Shown: piece by piece, positions 26,627 to 35,620 of the stretch
Layout of the letters: each line of letters opens with the position of its first letter
Position numbering within the stretch: the first letter of the stretch is position 1
Assembly (NCBI RefSeq): GCF_014204545.1
Contig: NZ_JACHLJ010000001.1
Location: 1,054,001-1,118,000, forward strand
DNA length: 64,000 nt
Reading direction: 5' to 3'
Origin: Brevundimonas vesicularis
Lineage (GTDB): Bacteria; Pseudomonadota; Alphaproteobacteria; Caulobacterales; Caulobacteraceae
The notes under the pieces: model-generated
Told to the model about the DNA's origin: nothing
Databases searched by the model: none
The model's input: only the letters and a program-made list of their open reading frames with translations
Program-made: the position numbers and the translations under genes

Positions 26627-28117
26627 ATGATCGCTTTTCTCCGCCGTGGCCTGTTCGCCGTCCTTGCGCTGTCGCTGGTTCTGGGCGCGAACGTCAGGCC
26701 GATCGAGGCCCAGACCGCCTACTCGGCGCAGGAGAACAGCCGCTACGCCGCCATCGTGATCGACGCCGCCACGGGCGAGGTCCTGTTCGCGAGAAACGCC
26801 GACAGCCGCCGCTATCCAGCGTCGCTGACCAAGATGATGACGCTGTATCTGACGTTTGAAGCGCTGTCTCAGGGCAAGGCCAACGTGAACGAAGTGCTGA
26901 CGATCTCGCCGCGCGCCGCGTCTCAGCCGCCGTCGAAACTAGGCCTGGCGGCGGGCCAGACCATCACCCTGGACAACGCCATGCGGGCCACCGCCGTGCG
27001 GTCCGCCAACGACATGGCCCTGGCCATCGGCGAGCACATCGGCGGATCGGAAGCCCGCTTCACCAATATGATGACGCAGAAGGCCGCGCAGCTGGGCATG
27101 ACCCAGACGCGCTACTACACCGCAAACGGCCTGCCGGATGCGCGCCAGGTGACCTCCGCGCGCGACCAGGCCATTCTGGCGCGGGCCATCATGCGCGATT
27201 TTCCGCAGTACTATAGCTACTTCGGCCTACACGACTGGGCTTACAACGGCCGGAACTATCGCAACACCAACGGCCTGCTGCCGACCGGCCGCGGCTATGA
27301 CGGGATGAAGACCGGCTACACCAACGCCTCGGGCTACAACCTCGCCGCCTCGGCCGTGCGCGACGGACGACGCCTGATCACCGTGGTCCTGGGCGGCCGC
27401 TCGACCGCCAGCCGTAACGCCCACGTCGCTGAGCTTATGGACACCGGCTTCGAAGTCGAGCGCCGCCGCGCCCAGGGCGAGCGGATCCAGGTGGCCCAGA
27501 CCTTCTTCGAGCAGCGTGGTTTCGGCGTCGGATCGGCGATCGCCGACGCCCCGATCGCCTATGCTTCGGTCAATGACGACGAGGACGGCGTCGGCGCGGA
27601 ATCTACTGCTGTCGCCTATACGGCAGCGCCCGCGCCCGCCGCCCTGCCGACGCGTGTCGCCCCAGCCCCTTCGGAGCGCGCGGCCAGCCAGCGAGCCGCC
27701 GCGACGCTGCCGCCCATCGGTCAGGCGCCGGCCGCTTCTGCCCCTTCCCGTGCGCCCCGCAATGTCACCGCTTCGCTGAACGGCGCCCCGGCCAATGCCG
27801 CTGTCGCGCCTTCCACCACGCCCCGTCGCTCGGCGTCTTCCGCAACGCGGGAACCCGCCCGCGCCACGCCCAGAACGCCGGTGGGTCGCTGGGCGGTGCA
27901 GGTCGGCGCCTTCCGAGAAGAGAAGGTGGCGACCGACTGGCTGACCGAGGTCAACCGCCGCTTCCGCGATCAGTTCGCCACCGCCGAACGCAATGTCCAG
28001 ACCGCCGGTGACTGGTATCGCTCGCGCTTCGTCGGCCTGACCGAAACCGGCGCGAAGTCCGCCTGCGAGGCGCTGGCCGCGCGTCGCGTGACCTGCATGG
28101 TCATCGGCCCCGACTGA
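26627..28117 (+). CDS. D-alanyl-D-alanine carboxypeptidase with SPOR domain
   Basis: A 496-residue exported peptidase S11 (low-molecular-weight PBP). Signal peptide to about residue 28 (cleavage after IEAQ). Active-site motifs: SLTK (SxxK), SAN (SxN) and KTGYT (KTG). After the catalytic domain comes a long Ala/Pro/Ser-rich linker (about 305-420) and a C-terminal SPOR domain (about 423-496, RWAVQVGAFREEKVATDWL), which binds denuded glycan at the division site. It trims the terminal D-Ala of the peptidoglycan pentapeptide in the periplasm. Divergent from the phasin gene over a 275-base region. Confidence 0.94.
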   Translation: MIAFLRRGLFAVLALSLVLGANVRPIEAQTAYSAQENSRYAAIVIDAATGEVLFARNADSRRYPASLTKMMTLYLTFEALSQGKANVNEVLTISPRAASQPPSKLGLAAGQTITLDNAMRATAVRSANDMALAIGEHIGGSEARFTNMMTQKAAQLGMTQTRYYTANGLPDARQVTSARDQAILARAIMRDFPQYYSYFGLHDWAYNGRNYRNTNGLLPTGRGYDGMKTGYTNASGYNLAASAVRDGRRLITVVLGGRSTASRNAHVAELMDTGFEVERRRAQGERIQVAQTFFEQRGFGVGSAIADAPIAYASVNDDEDGVGAESTAVAYTAAPAPAALPTRVAPAPSERAASQRAAATLPPIGQAPAASAPSRAPRNVTASLNGAPANAAVAPSTTPRRSASSATREPARATPRTPVGRWAVQVGAFREEKVATDWLTEVNRRFRDQFATAERNVQTAGDWYRSRFVGLTETGAKSACEALAARRVTCMVIGPD

Positions 28118-28139
28118 GACCAAAGCCGCGAGAACAAAT

Positions 28140-28154
28140 GTTCTTGCTTTGTTC
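28140..28154 (+). promoter_or_regulatory. LexA (SOS) box upstream of the radical SAM gene
   Basis: GTTC (28140-28143), seven bases TTGCTTT, then GTTC (28151-28154): an exact match to the alphaproteobacterial LexA site GTTC-N7-GTTC, 25 bases before the start codon. GAAC at 28132-28135 also forms a GAAC-N4-GTTC palindrome with the first half-site. Confidence 0.8.
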
Positions 28155-28179
28155 CGATTGATGTCGCATCGTCCTTCCC

Positions 28180-29244
28180 ATGGAAACCGCCAAGGGAAGA
28201 GGCGCGCGTTCGAATGCCAGCGGCCGCTACGAGCCTGAGCAGCACCAGTCGTTCGATGACGGCTGGACGCAAGACGACGCCGAGGCCGCGCCGCTGCGCA
28301 CCACCCTCACCCCTGAACACGCCCGCACCATCATCGCCCGGAACGATAGTCCGGACATCGGCTTCGACCGCTCCATCAACCCGTACAAAGGTTGCGAACA
28401 TGGCTGCATCTACTGCTACGCCCGTCCGTCCCATGCCTGGATGGGCCTATCCCCGGGCCTGGATTTCGAGAGCCGGATCTTCTTCAAGCCCCAGGCCGCA
28501 AGTCTGCTGGAACAGGCGTTCCTCGCACCCCGATACCGATGCAAGCGCATCCACATAGGCGGCAACACCGACCCCTATCAGCCGGTTGAACGTGATCTGA
28601 AGTCGACGCGCGCGATCCTGGAGGTCATGGAGCGCTTCAACCACCCGTTCAGCATCATCACCAAGTCGGTGTTGATCGCGCGCGATGCCGACATTCTGGG
28701 CCCGATGGGCAAGGCGGGGCTGGCCTCGGCCTTCGTTTCCATCACCACATTGGACCGTGGGCTGGCGCGGGCGATGGAGCCGCGCGCCTCGACCCCCGCC
28801 AAGCGGCTGGAGGCGATCAGCCGCCTGGCGGACGCCGGTTGTCCCGTCGGGATCGGTTTCGCCCCCGTCATTCCCGGTCTGAACGACCACGAACTGGAAG
28901 CCATACTGGAAGCCGCCGCCAAGGCCGGGGCGACGCGGGCCATGTATGTCACCCTGCGTCTGCCGCTTGAGATCAAGGATCTGTTTCGGGAATGGCTAGC
29001 CGACGCTCGCCCGGATCGCGCCGCCCGTGTCATGTCCCTGATCCGCCAGACACGCGGCGGCAAGGATTATGACGCTGACTGTTCCCAGCGCATGAAGGGA
29101 ACCGGCCCTGTCGCAGAACTGATCGGAACGCGGTTCAAGGCCGCCGTCAAACGCTACGGCCTCGACACGCCACACCGCTTGCTGGATGAAACCCAGTTTT
29201 GCGTGCCGGCAGACGCTCAGCCGCAGCTGGAGTTGTTCGGTTAG
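28180..29244 (+). CDS. PA0069-family radical SAM protein
   Basis: A 354-residue radical SAM enzyme related to spore-photolyase-like proteins. The iron-sulfur motif CEHGCIYC (Cys72, 76, 79) is the CxxxCxxC type, inside INPYKGCEHGCIYCYARPSH; the glycine-rich strand is IHIGGNTDPYQPVE, and the end reads TRFKAAVKRYGLDTPHRLLD. The PA0069 group has no proven reaction; relation to spore photoproduct lyase suggests DNA repair. An exact LexA box directly upstream supports a role in the DNA-damage response. It is transcribed alone and convergent with the gene at 29241. Confidence 0.9.
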   Translation: METAKGRGARSNASGRYEPEQHQSFDDGWTQDDAEAAPLRTTLTPEHARTIIARNDSPDIGFDRSINPYKGCEHGCIYCYARPSHAWMGLSPGLDFESRIFFKPQAASLLEQAFLAPRYRCKRIHIGGNTDPYQPVERDLKSTRAILEVMERFNHPFSIITKSVLIARDADILGPMGKAGLASAFVSITTLDRGLARAMEPRASTPAKRLEAISRLADAGCPVGIGFAPVIPGLNDHELEAILEAAAKAGATRAMYVTLRLPLEIKDLFREWLADARPDRAARVMSLIRQTRGGKDYDADCSQRMKGTGPVAELIGTRFKAAVKRYGLDTPHRLLDETQFCVPADAQPQLELFG

Positions 29245-29642
29245 TCGTCCGCCGCCGATGGATCGATGGCGCGCGTGACCAGATCGCGCCAGGTGGGGTC
29301 GGTGTCATCGACCAGATCGACATCTTCCATCAGGGCCACCGCCCCCTCGCCGTCCGGCAGGATCAGGCCCAGGATTTCCATCTCCTCACCATCGCCGCCG
29401 AGATGGCTTTCGGCCTGAACGGCCACCGCCGCCTGTTCGCCGTCCTCTTCCCACCAGATGACCGGCTGAGGCAGGTCCATGATTATGGGACGCGGATCGT
29501 CGGTCTCGCCCAAGGCGAACACGGCACGTCGCGCCTGAACGTCGTCCAGCGTAGCCACAGCGCCAGTAAACGGCTTCAGCCGCGTCCAGTCGTCGGCGTC
29601 GAAACCGCCGCCGTCCTCTTCATTCGTGTCGTCCGAGGTCAT
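29241..29642 (-). CDS. Acidic hypothetical protein in the methyltransferase operon
   Basis: A 133-residue, very acidic protein of unknown function. It has no signal peptide or membrane segment; blocks are ARRAVFALGETDDPRPIIMD, PQPVIWWEEDGEQAAVAVQA and TDPTWRDLVTRA. It starts at 29642 with an ATG that overlaps the stop of the upstream RNA methyltransferase by four bases, so it is translationally coupled to it and may assist it. Its end overlaps the convergent radical SAM gene by four bases. Confidence 0.75.
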   Translation of the reverse strand: MTSDDTNEEDGGGFDADDWTRLKPFTGAVATLDDVQARRAVFALGETDDPRPIIMDLPQPVIWWEEDGEQAAVAVQAESHLGGDGEEMEILGLILPDGEGAVALMEDVDLVDDTDPTWRDLVTRAIDPSAADD

Positions 29643-30883
29643 CGTTTGAAAACCCCCACCAGTTCGACGTGCGAGGACCACAGGAACTGATCCACCGGCG
29701 TCACCGTCTCCAGCCGGAAACCGGCGTCGATCAGCACCCGCGCATCACGCGCAAAGGTCTGAGGATTGCACGACACGCCCACGACGACGCCGGCCTTGGT
29801 GTCCGCGATCTGAGCCGTCTGGTCGATCGCGCCCGCCCGCGGCGGGTCGAACACGATGGCGTCGCAACCCTTCAGGTCATAAGGATTCATCGGCCGACGA
29901 AACAGATCGCGCGCCTCCGCCGTGATGGCCTTCATCCCTTTCGCTGAGCCCACTGCGGCCTTCAGCGCATCGATACCCGGCTTGGATGCGTCCGCTGCGA
30001 TCACCGGCGCCACAGTCGCCAACGGGAAGGTGAAGGTCCCCGCGCCGCAGAACAGATCGGCGATCTTCTTGGCGCCCTTCACAGCCGCCAGCGCGCGAGA
30101 GACCATCGCCGCCTCGGCTTGGGGCACCGCCTGCAGGAAGCCGCCCGCCGGCAGGGCCACGGTCGCAGGACCGAACCCTACCTTGGGCTGGCGCGCCATC
30201 ACCAGGGTGTCGCCCGCCAGGCTGAGTCGCGCCAGATCGGCCCGGTGCGCCGCCTGAATGGCCTGCATCTGAGCGTCGGCCGACAGGCCGCCGCCAGAGC
30301 GCCGTTCGACCCCGGTCACATCGACGTCCAGCCCCGACAGGGTCCAGGTGACGTGCAGGGTCGGGGCGGATTTCGGATGTTCGAAAAAGCCGGCCGCGAC
30401 CTGGGTCAGCGCCGGAATGGCCGCCACGATGCGGGGATCGGCGACCGGACAGGCCTTCACCTCGACCAGCCGCCACGAGCGGCGCGCCTTGAAGCCCAGA
30501 ACGACCCGTCCATCCTGGGTGCGACGGGCATGAAGAGCCAGGCGGCGACGGCTGGCCGGCGGGGTCGCCACCGTCGCCTCGATCTCGGTCTCGATCCGCT
30601 CGCGCGCCAAGGCCAGACGCACCTGTTCCCGCTTCCAGTCCAGATACGGCCCCTCGGACCAATGCTGAAGCGAGCAACCGCCACAGTCGCCATACTGGGG
30701 CGAGACCGGTGCGATCCGGTCGGGGCTGGGCGTGACGATCTCGACCTCTTCCAGCCGCCCGTCCACGACGACGCCGCGCACTGTTTCGCCGGGCAAGGTC
30801 AGGCCGGCGAACACCGGGCCGGACGGCGTCTGGGCGACGCCGTCGCCCTGGCCGCCGACGCGGTCGATGGTGAAGATATCCAT
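29639..30883 (-). CDS. 23S rRNA (uracil-5-)-methyltransferase, RlmD/TrmA type
   Basis: A 414-residue class I SAM-dependent RNA methyltransferase. An N-terminal TRAM-like segment (FTIDRVGGQGDGVAQTPSGP) is followed by cysteines for a [4Fe-4S] cluster (GDCGGCSLQH and VKACPVADP), a SAM-binding motif I (IADLFCGAGTFTFPLA), FDPPRAGA and the catalytic loop VVGVSCNPQTFARD with the nucleophilic Cys. Likely methylates C5 of a specific uridine in 23S rRNA; RlmC, RlmD and TrmA are close alternatives. The start at 30883 reads MDIFTIDRVG. It heads a two-gene unit, divergent from the glycine-zipper gene. Confidence 0.9.
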   Translation of the reverse strand: MDIFTIDRVGGQGDGVAQTPSGPVFAGLTLPGETVRGVVVDGRLEEVEIVTPSPDRIAPVSPQYGDCGGCSLQHWSEGPYLDWKREQVRLALARERIETEIEATVATPPASRRRLALHARRTQDGRVVLGFKARRSWRLVEVKACPVADPRIVAAIPALTQVAAGFFEHPKSAPTLHVTWTLSGLDVDVTGVERRSGGGLSADAQMQAIQAAHRADLARLSLAGDTLVMARQPKVGFGPATVALPAGGFLQAVPQAEAAMVSRALAAVKGAKKIADLFCGAGTFTFPLATVAPVIAADASKPGIDALKAAVGSAKGMKAITAEARDLFRRPMNPYDLKGCDAIVFDPPRAGAIDQTAQIADTKAGVVVGVSCNPQTFARDARVLIDAGFRLETVTPVDQFLWSSHVELVGVFKR

Positions 30884-31077
30884 CGGCGGGCTTCTAGACG
30901 GGCGTCCCCTTTCGCTCAAGCCACGGGCTGCAACAGCGGAGCGGCTGAACATGAACGAAGATGAACGAACCGATCAATTGCCGTTCAGCTTCGCCGTCGT
31001 AAATCCCATTGCAACGAGACACGAGGCTTTGCCGTTAACGTTTGACGGAAATCGTTCGGTCCTCAGAGGGTTGGAAA

Positions 31078-31740
31078 ATGCGTCTCACGAAAACATCGAT
31101 CGCCGCCGTCGCCGCCCTGGCGTTCGGCGTCACGGCCGCCCCGCTTACGGCGTCGGCCCAGAACTATTACGGCAACGGCTACAGCCAGAACTACGGCACC
31201 GGCGCCTACAGCCGCTCGTATGATTACAATAGCGGCCGTTATTACGATCCTTGCGCTCGTGAGCGCCAAGGTCGCACTGGTGCCGGCGCGGTGATCGGTG
31301 GCGGCGCGGGCGCCGTCATCGGTTCGCAGCTCGCCGCTCGCGGTCGACGCACCGAAGGCAGCATCCTGGGCGGCGTGCTCGGCGCTGTCGTCGGGTCTCA
31401 GGTCGGTCGGTCCAGCTCGGACGCCTGCCGCAGCTATCAAAGCAGCTATGGCTCGAACGGCTACTACGCCCAAGGCTACAGCCAGCCGAGCTACGGCTAT
31501 TATGATGATCGTTACACCGGCGACGAAGGCTATCGCTACGACGACTATGATCGTCGCAACGACTACGCCTACAGCCGTGGCGGCTACTACGATGACCGCT
31601 CGCGCCCGGTCGACTCCTATCAGAATTCAGACGGATGCCGTCTGGCCGAAAGCCAGATCCGTCTGCCGGATGGTCGCACGGACACCCGCTACGTCCGCAC
31701 CTGCCCCGACCAGTACGGCCGCTATCGCGTCGTCGATTAA
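31078..31740 (+). CDS. Exported Tyr-rich protein with glycine-zipper 2TM domain
   Basis: A 220-residue exported protein: signal peptide MRLTKTSIAAVAALAFGVTA with cleavage near TASAQ. Residues about 65-115 hold a glycine-zipper membrane hairpin of the 17-kDa surface antigen type (GAVIGGGAGAVIGSQLAARG and GSILGGVLGAVVGSQVG). Either side is very rich in Tyr, Ser, Asn, Asp (NYYGNGYSQNYGTGAYSRSY and YDDYDRRNDYAYSRGGYYDD), an unusual low-complexity composition. Probably an outer-membrane-associated protein of unknown function. GAGGG seven bases upstream fixes the start. A strong terminator follows. Confidence 0.87.
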   Translation: MRLTKTSIAAVAALAFGVTAAPLTASAQNYYGNGYSQNYGTGAYSRSYDYNSGRYYDPCARERQGRTGAGAVIGGGAGAVIGSQLAARGRRTEGSILGGVLGAVVGSQVGRSSSDACRSYQSSYGSNGYYAQGYSQPSYGYYDDRYTGDEGYRYDDYDRRNDYAYSRGGYYDDRSRPVDSYQNSDGCRLAESQIRLPDGRTDTRYVRTCPDQYGRYRVVD

Positions 31741-31776
31741 TTTTCAGCCCCCCTGTCGATCGACGACGTGACGGAG

Positions 31777-31802
31777 CCGCCGGAGGAGCAATCCTCCGGC
31801 GG
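31777..31802 (+). terminator. Terminator of the glycine-zipper gene
   Basis: An 11-bp perfect stem (31777-31787 with 31792-31802), GCAA loop, followed by TTTCTCTTTG: a standard intrinsic terminator. Confidence 0.9.
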
Positions 31803-31825
31803 TTTCTCTTTGTTTGTGGGGCTAT

Positions 31826-31895
31826 CGGCCTTTGGCCTACTTGAGCCCGTTTTGGGCCATCGGCCGTTGGGCCACTTGAGCCCTTTTTGGGGTTA
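31826..31895. repeat. Two tandem imperfect 35-base repeats
   Basis: Units 31826-31860 and 31861-31895 match at 27 of 35 positions without gaps, sharing the 10-base core ACTTGAGCCC. They lie between the terminator above and the tlyA stop; origin unknown. Confidence 0.7.
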
Positions 31896-31900
31896 CGGCC

Positions 31901-32632
31901 CTAGCCCGGCTTCTTGGCCCACAGCAGGAACTCGACATTGCCGTCGCCGCCGGTGATCGGGCTTTCCGTCGTCGCCAGCACCGCCCAGCCCAGCGCTTCC
32001 AGCCAGTCGCGCACGCGCTCGACAGCGGCCGCATGCGCCGCCGCATCCTTGATCACGCCCTTCTTGCCGCCGCCCGGGCCATCGGCCTCGAACTGCGGCT
32101 TGACCAACGTCACCAGATCCGCGCCAGGCGTCGCCAGATCGAGTGCGACCGGAAGCACCTTGATCAGGCTGATGAAACTGGCGTCGCAGACGACCAGTGA
32201 GGGCGGCTGGGGGATCAGATCGACTGTAAGGTCCCGCGCATCTGTACGCTCCAGATTGACCACGCGTGGATCGGACGACACCCGTGCATGCATCTGGCCA
32301 AAGCCGACATCGACGGCGAACACCTTGGACGAGCCGCGGTTCAGCAAAACCTCGGTAAAGCCGCCGGTCGATGCCCCGACATCCAGCGCCACCCTGCCCT
32401 CCACAAGGACGGGCCACAGGGTCAGCGCGTGGTCCAGCTTCAGCGCCCCGCGCCCGACCCAAGGGTGGGCGGGTTGGGCCTCGATCTCGGCATCCTCGGC
32501 GATATGTTCGGACGGCTTGACGATCAGACGACCGTCCGCCTTGACGCGCCCCGCCTCGATGGCGGCGCGTGCGCGGGCGCGGGTGTCGAACAGACCTCTG
32601 GCGACGAGCATCTGGTCGGCTCGCCCCCTCAT
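31901..32632 (-). CDS. tlyA: TlyA family rRNA methyltransferase
   Basis: A 243-residue protein with an N-terminal S4 RNA-binding domain (RADQMLVARGLFDTRARARA) and a C-terminal FtsJ-like methyltransferase domain (VALDVGASTGGFTEVLLNRG, the SAM loop; LVTLVKPQFEA). TlyA 2'-O-methylates cytidines in 16S and/or 23S rRNA and has been called haemolysin in some species. The ATG at 32632 comes straight after a long inverted repeat, so its leader lies in repeat DNA. Same strand as valS upstream. Confidence 0.92.
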   Translation of the reverse strand: MRGRADQMLVARGLFDTRARARAAIEAGRVKADGRLIVKPSEHIAEDAEIEAQPAHPWVGRGALKLDHALTLWPVLVEGRVALDVGASTGGFTEVLLNRGSSKVFAVDVGFGQMHARVSSDPRVVNLERTDARDLTVDLIPQPPSLVVCDASFISLIKVLPVALDLATPGADLVTLVKPQFEADGPGGGKKGVIKDAAAHAAAVERVRDWLEALGWAVLATTESPITGGDGNVEFLLWAKKPG

Positions 32633-32633
32633 T

Positions 32634-32764
32634 TCCGCTCATCCCCGCGAAAGCGGGGACCTAGTTCTTTCGCTAAGCACGCGCCTTGGATCACGCACGT
32701 CGAGATCGACCCTACGCCGGATCGCCCAAAGCCCTGGGTCCCCGCTTTCGCGGGGATGAGCGGA
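32634..32764. repeat. REPIN-like pair of inverted palindromic repeats
   Basis: Two 31-base elements in opposite orientation, 32634-32664 and 32734-32764, match at 30 of 31 positions. Each holds an 18-bp palindrome (TCCCCGCGAAAGCGGGGA type). The 69-base spacer lets the pair fold into a long hairpin, the layout of a REPIN. It lies between the valS 3' end and the tlyA start, so it also forms the tlyA leader. No RAYT transposase is in the window. Confidence 0.8.
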
Positions 32765-32771
32765 GGGAGGG

Positions 32772-35507
32772 TCATCCGATCTCGCTGAGACGCGCCAGCG
32801 CCGCCTGCAGCTTGACCTTGCCCGCCTCGGCCTCTGCCAGCTTGGCGCGCTGTTCGTCGACGACTTCCGGCGCGGCGCGAGACACGAAGTTGGGGTTGCC
32901 CAGCTTCTTGTTCACATGGCCGATATCGCTGTCGAAGGCGGCGATTTCCTTCTCCAGGCGCGCCCGTTCGGCGGTCAGATCGATGATGCCCGCCAAGGAC
33001 AAGGCGATGGTCGAGCCGCCGGACACGAAGGTCACAGCCCCTGTCGGCGCCGCGTCCGCCGAGCCGACCTTGGACACACGGCCCAGGGTCAGGATCAGAT
33101 CGCGGTGACGGGCGATCCGCTCGGCCGTCACGTCGTCAGGCGCGACAAAGGCCAGCGGCGGCTTGGCCGACGGCGGCACGTTCATTTCGGCGCGCAGACC
33201 GCGAATCTCACCGACCAGATCGACCAGCCAGCCGATTTCGGCTTCAGCCGAGGCGTCGATGAAGGCGTCCGGCAGAACCGGCCACTCAGCGCCGATCAGC
33301 AAGCCGTCGCGCGCCGGGCCTTCCTTGCCCAGCTCGGCCCACAGTTCCTCGGTGATGAAGGGCATGACCGGGTGCAGCAGCTTGAGCGTCTGGTCCAGCG
33401 TCCAGGCCGTCATCGCCCGCGTCTCGGCCTTGGCGGCTTCATCGGCGCCCTGGAACACCGGTTTGGCCAGTTCCAGATACCAGTCGCAGAACACATTCCA
33501 GACGAAGCGATACAGGGCGCCCGCCGCATCGTCGAACCGGCCGCCTTCGATGGCTTCGGACACGCCGCGTTCGGCCTTGGTCAGCTCGCCGCGGATCCAG
33601 CGGTTGATCGTTTGATCAACGGTCGCCGGATCGAATCCCTCGACGCGGCGCGCCTCGTTCATCTGGCTGAAGCGCGCGGCGTTCCACAGCTTGGTGCCGA
33701 AGTTGCGATAACCCTCGATCCGCTGCTTCGACAGTTTGATGTCGCGGGTGCCCGACAGGATCGCCATCGTGAAGCGCAACGGATCGGCGCCCAGCTCGTC
33801 GATGATGCCCAGGGGATCGATGACGTTCCCCTTGGATTTGCTCATCTTCTGACCCTTCTCGTCGCGGACCAGGCCATTGATGATGACGCGCTTGAACGGC
33901 ACCTCGCTCATGAAGTGCTGTCCCATCATCATCATCCGGGCGACCCAGAAGAAGATGATGTCCGCCGCCGTGACCAGGTCGCTGGTCGGATAGAACCGCT
34001 CCAGATCCTCGGTCTTCTCGGGCCAACCCATGGTCGAGAACGGCCACAGGGCCGAGGAGAACCAGGTGTCGAGAACGTCCTCGTCCCGGGTCAGGGCGAC
34101 CTCGGAATCGTAATCCGCCATCGCCTGTTCGCGGGCGTCCTCTTCCGTTTCAGCGACATAGATTTCGCCGTTCGGGCCGTACCAAGCCGGGATGCGGTGG
34201 CCCCACCACAGCTGGCGCGAGATGCACCAGGGCTCGATGTTGCGCAGCCATTCGAAATAGATCTTCTCATAGGACTTCGGCTCAAACACCATATCGCCCT
34301 GCTCCACCGCCTTCAGCGCGGGCTGGGCCAGGACCTTGGCGTCGACGTACCACTGGTCCGTCAGCCACGGCTCGATGACCACGCCGGAACGGTCGCCGTG
34401 CGGCACGACGTGTTTGGTCTTTTCGATCTCGCGCAGCCAGCCCTCTTCCTCGGCGCGGGCGACGATGGCCTTGCGCGCAGCGAAGCGGTCTTGACCGACA
34501 TAGTCCGCAGGCACGTCGGTCGTATCGACGTCGGTGATGCGTCCGAAAGCGTCGAGGATATTCAGCGACGGCAGGCCCGACCGCTTGCCCACGCCGAAGT
34601 CATTAAAATCATGCGCCGGCGTGATCTTCACCGCGCCCGAACCCTTGGTCGGATCGGCATAGTCGTCAGCGACGATGGGGATGCGACGGCCGGTGATCGG
34701 CAGGGTCACGAACTTGCCGACCAGGCCGGCATAGCGTTCGTCATCCGGATGCACCGCCACGCCGGTGTCGCCCAGCATGGTCTCGGGCCGGGTCGTGGCG
34801 ACGACGATGAAGTCGCGCGTCTCGAACTCGGTCGCCGTGCCGTCCTCGTCGAAGGTGACCGGATGCTGATAGGTGACGCCATCGGCCAGCGGATAGGCGA
34901 AATGCCAGTAGGCGCCGTCGACTTCGCGCTGTTCGACCTCCAGGTCCGAGATGGCGGTCTGGAAATGCGGGTCCCAGTTCACCAGGCGCTTGTCGCGATA
35001 GATCAGGCCTTCCTTATGCAGTTGCACGAAGACCTTGCGAACGGCGGCGTTCAGCCCCTCGTCCAAGGTGAACCGCTCGCGCGACCAGTCGCACGAGGCC
35101 CCGAGGCGGCGCAGCTGACGCACGATGGTCCCGCCGCTTTCGGCCTTCCATTCCCAGATCTTCTCGATGAAGGCGTCGCGGCCCATATCGCGGCGCCCCA
35201 CATTGCCGGCGGCGGCCAGCTGACGCTCGACCACCATCTGGGTGGCGATGCCGGCGTGATCTGTGCCAGGCAGCCACAGCACCGCCTTGCCCTTCATCCG
35301 GTGATAGCGGGCCAAGATGTCCTGCAGCGTGTTGTTCAGGGCATGGCCGATATGCAGGCTGCCCGTCACGTTCGGCGGCGGAATGACGATCGAATAAGCC
35401 TCGGCGGCGCCGTCGGTGCGGGGCGCGAACAGGCCGCTCTCTTCCCACTGGGCGTAAAGGCGGGGCTCGGCGGCCTGGGGTTCGAAGGTCTTCTTAAGCA
35501 TCGTCAT
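32772..35507 (-). CDS. valS: Valyl-tRNA synthetase
   Basis: A 911-residue class I aminoacyl-tRNA synthetase. HIGH motif as [15 protein letters not shown] (residues about 43-57), editing domain in the middle, [12 protein letters not shown] about residue 555, anticodon-binding domain after it, and a C-terminal coiled coil (about 845-911, [17 protein letters not shown]), all as expected for ValRS. It charges tRNA-Val and edits mischarged Thr. The start is at 35507 or 35501; neither has a good ribosome site. It is followed on the same strand by the REPIN-like repeat and tlyA. Confidence 0.97.
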   Translation of the reverse strand: MTMLKKTFEPQAAEPRLYAQWEESGLFAPRTDGAAEAYSIVIPPPNVTGSLHIGHALNNTLQDILARYHRMKGKAVLWLPGTDHAGIATQMVVERQLAAAGNVGRRDMGRDAFIEKIWEWKAESGGTIVRQLRRLGASCDWSRERFTLDEGLNAAVRKVFVQLHKEGLIYRDKRLVNWDPHFQTAISDLEVEQREVDGAYWHFAYPLADGVTYQHPVTFDEDGTATEFETRDFIVVATTRPETMLGDTGVAVHPDDERYAGLVGKFVTLPITGRRIPIVADDYADPTKGSGAVKITPAHDFNDFGVGKRSGLPSLNILDAFGRITDVDTTDVPADYVGQDRFAARKAIVARAEEEGWLREIEKTKHVVPHGDRSGVVIEPWLTDQWYVDAKVLAQPALKAVEQGDMVFEPKSYEKIYFEWLRNIEPWCISRQLWWGHRIPAWYGPNGEIYVAETEEDAREQAMADYDSEVALTRDEDVLDTWFSSALWPFSTMGWPEKTEDLERFYPTSDLVTAADIIFFWVARMMMMGQHFMSEVPFKRVIINGLVRDEKGQKMSKSKGNVIDPLGIIDELGADPLRFTMAILSGTRDIKLSKQRIEGYRNFGTKLWNAARFSQMNEARRVEGFDPATVDQTINRWIRGELTKAERGVSEAIEGGRFDDAAGALYRFVWNVFCDWYLELAKPVFQGADEAAKAETRAMTAWTLDQTLKLLHPVMPFITEELWAELGKEGPARDGLLIGAEWPVLPDAFIDASAEAEIGWLVDLVGEIRGLRAEMNVPPSAKPPLAFVAPDDVTAERIARHRDLILTLGRVSKVGSADAAPTGAVTFVSGGSTIALSLAGIIDLTAERARLEKEIAAFDSDIGHVNKKLGNPNFVSRAAPEVVDEQRAKLAEAEAGKVKLQAALARLSEIG

Positions 35508-35567
35508 TCTTTTTTGCTAACGCTCCGCGCGCGGCGCGTCGCTACATGAGCATATCGAAATGCGAAA

Positions 35568-35591
35568 GGGCGGCCCCTTCAGGAGCCGCCC
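35568..35591 (-). terminator. Candidate terminator of popZ
   Basis: A 10-bp stem with one mismatch (35568-35577 with 35582-35591), loop TTCA, 30 bases after the popZ stop. On the minus strand it is followed by TTTCGC, a weak tail. Confidence 0.55.
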
Positions 35592-35620
35592 CTCGGATTA
35601 GTCTGGGCTGAAGCGAAGGG

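Noticed and set aside
32916-35549. 877-codon plus-strand frame opposite valS
   Set aside because: Shadow of valS; the sense frame has all synthetase motifs.
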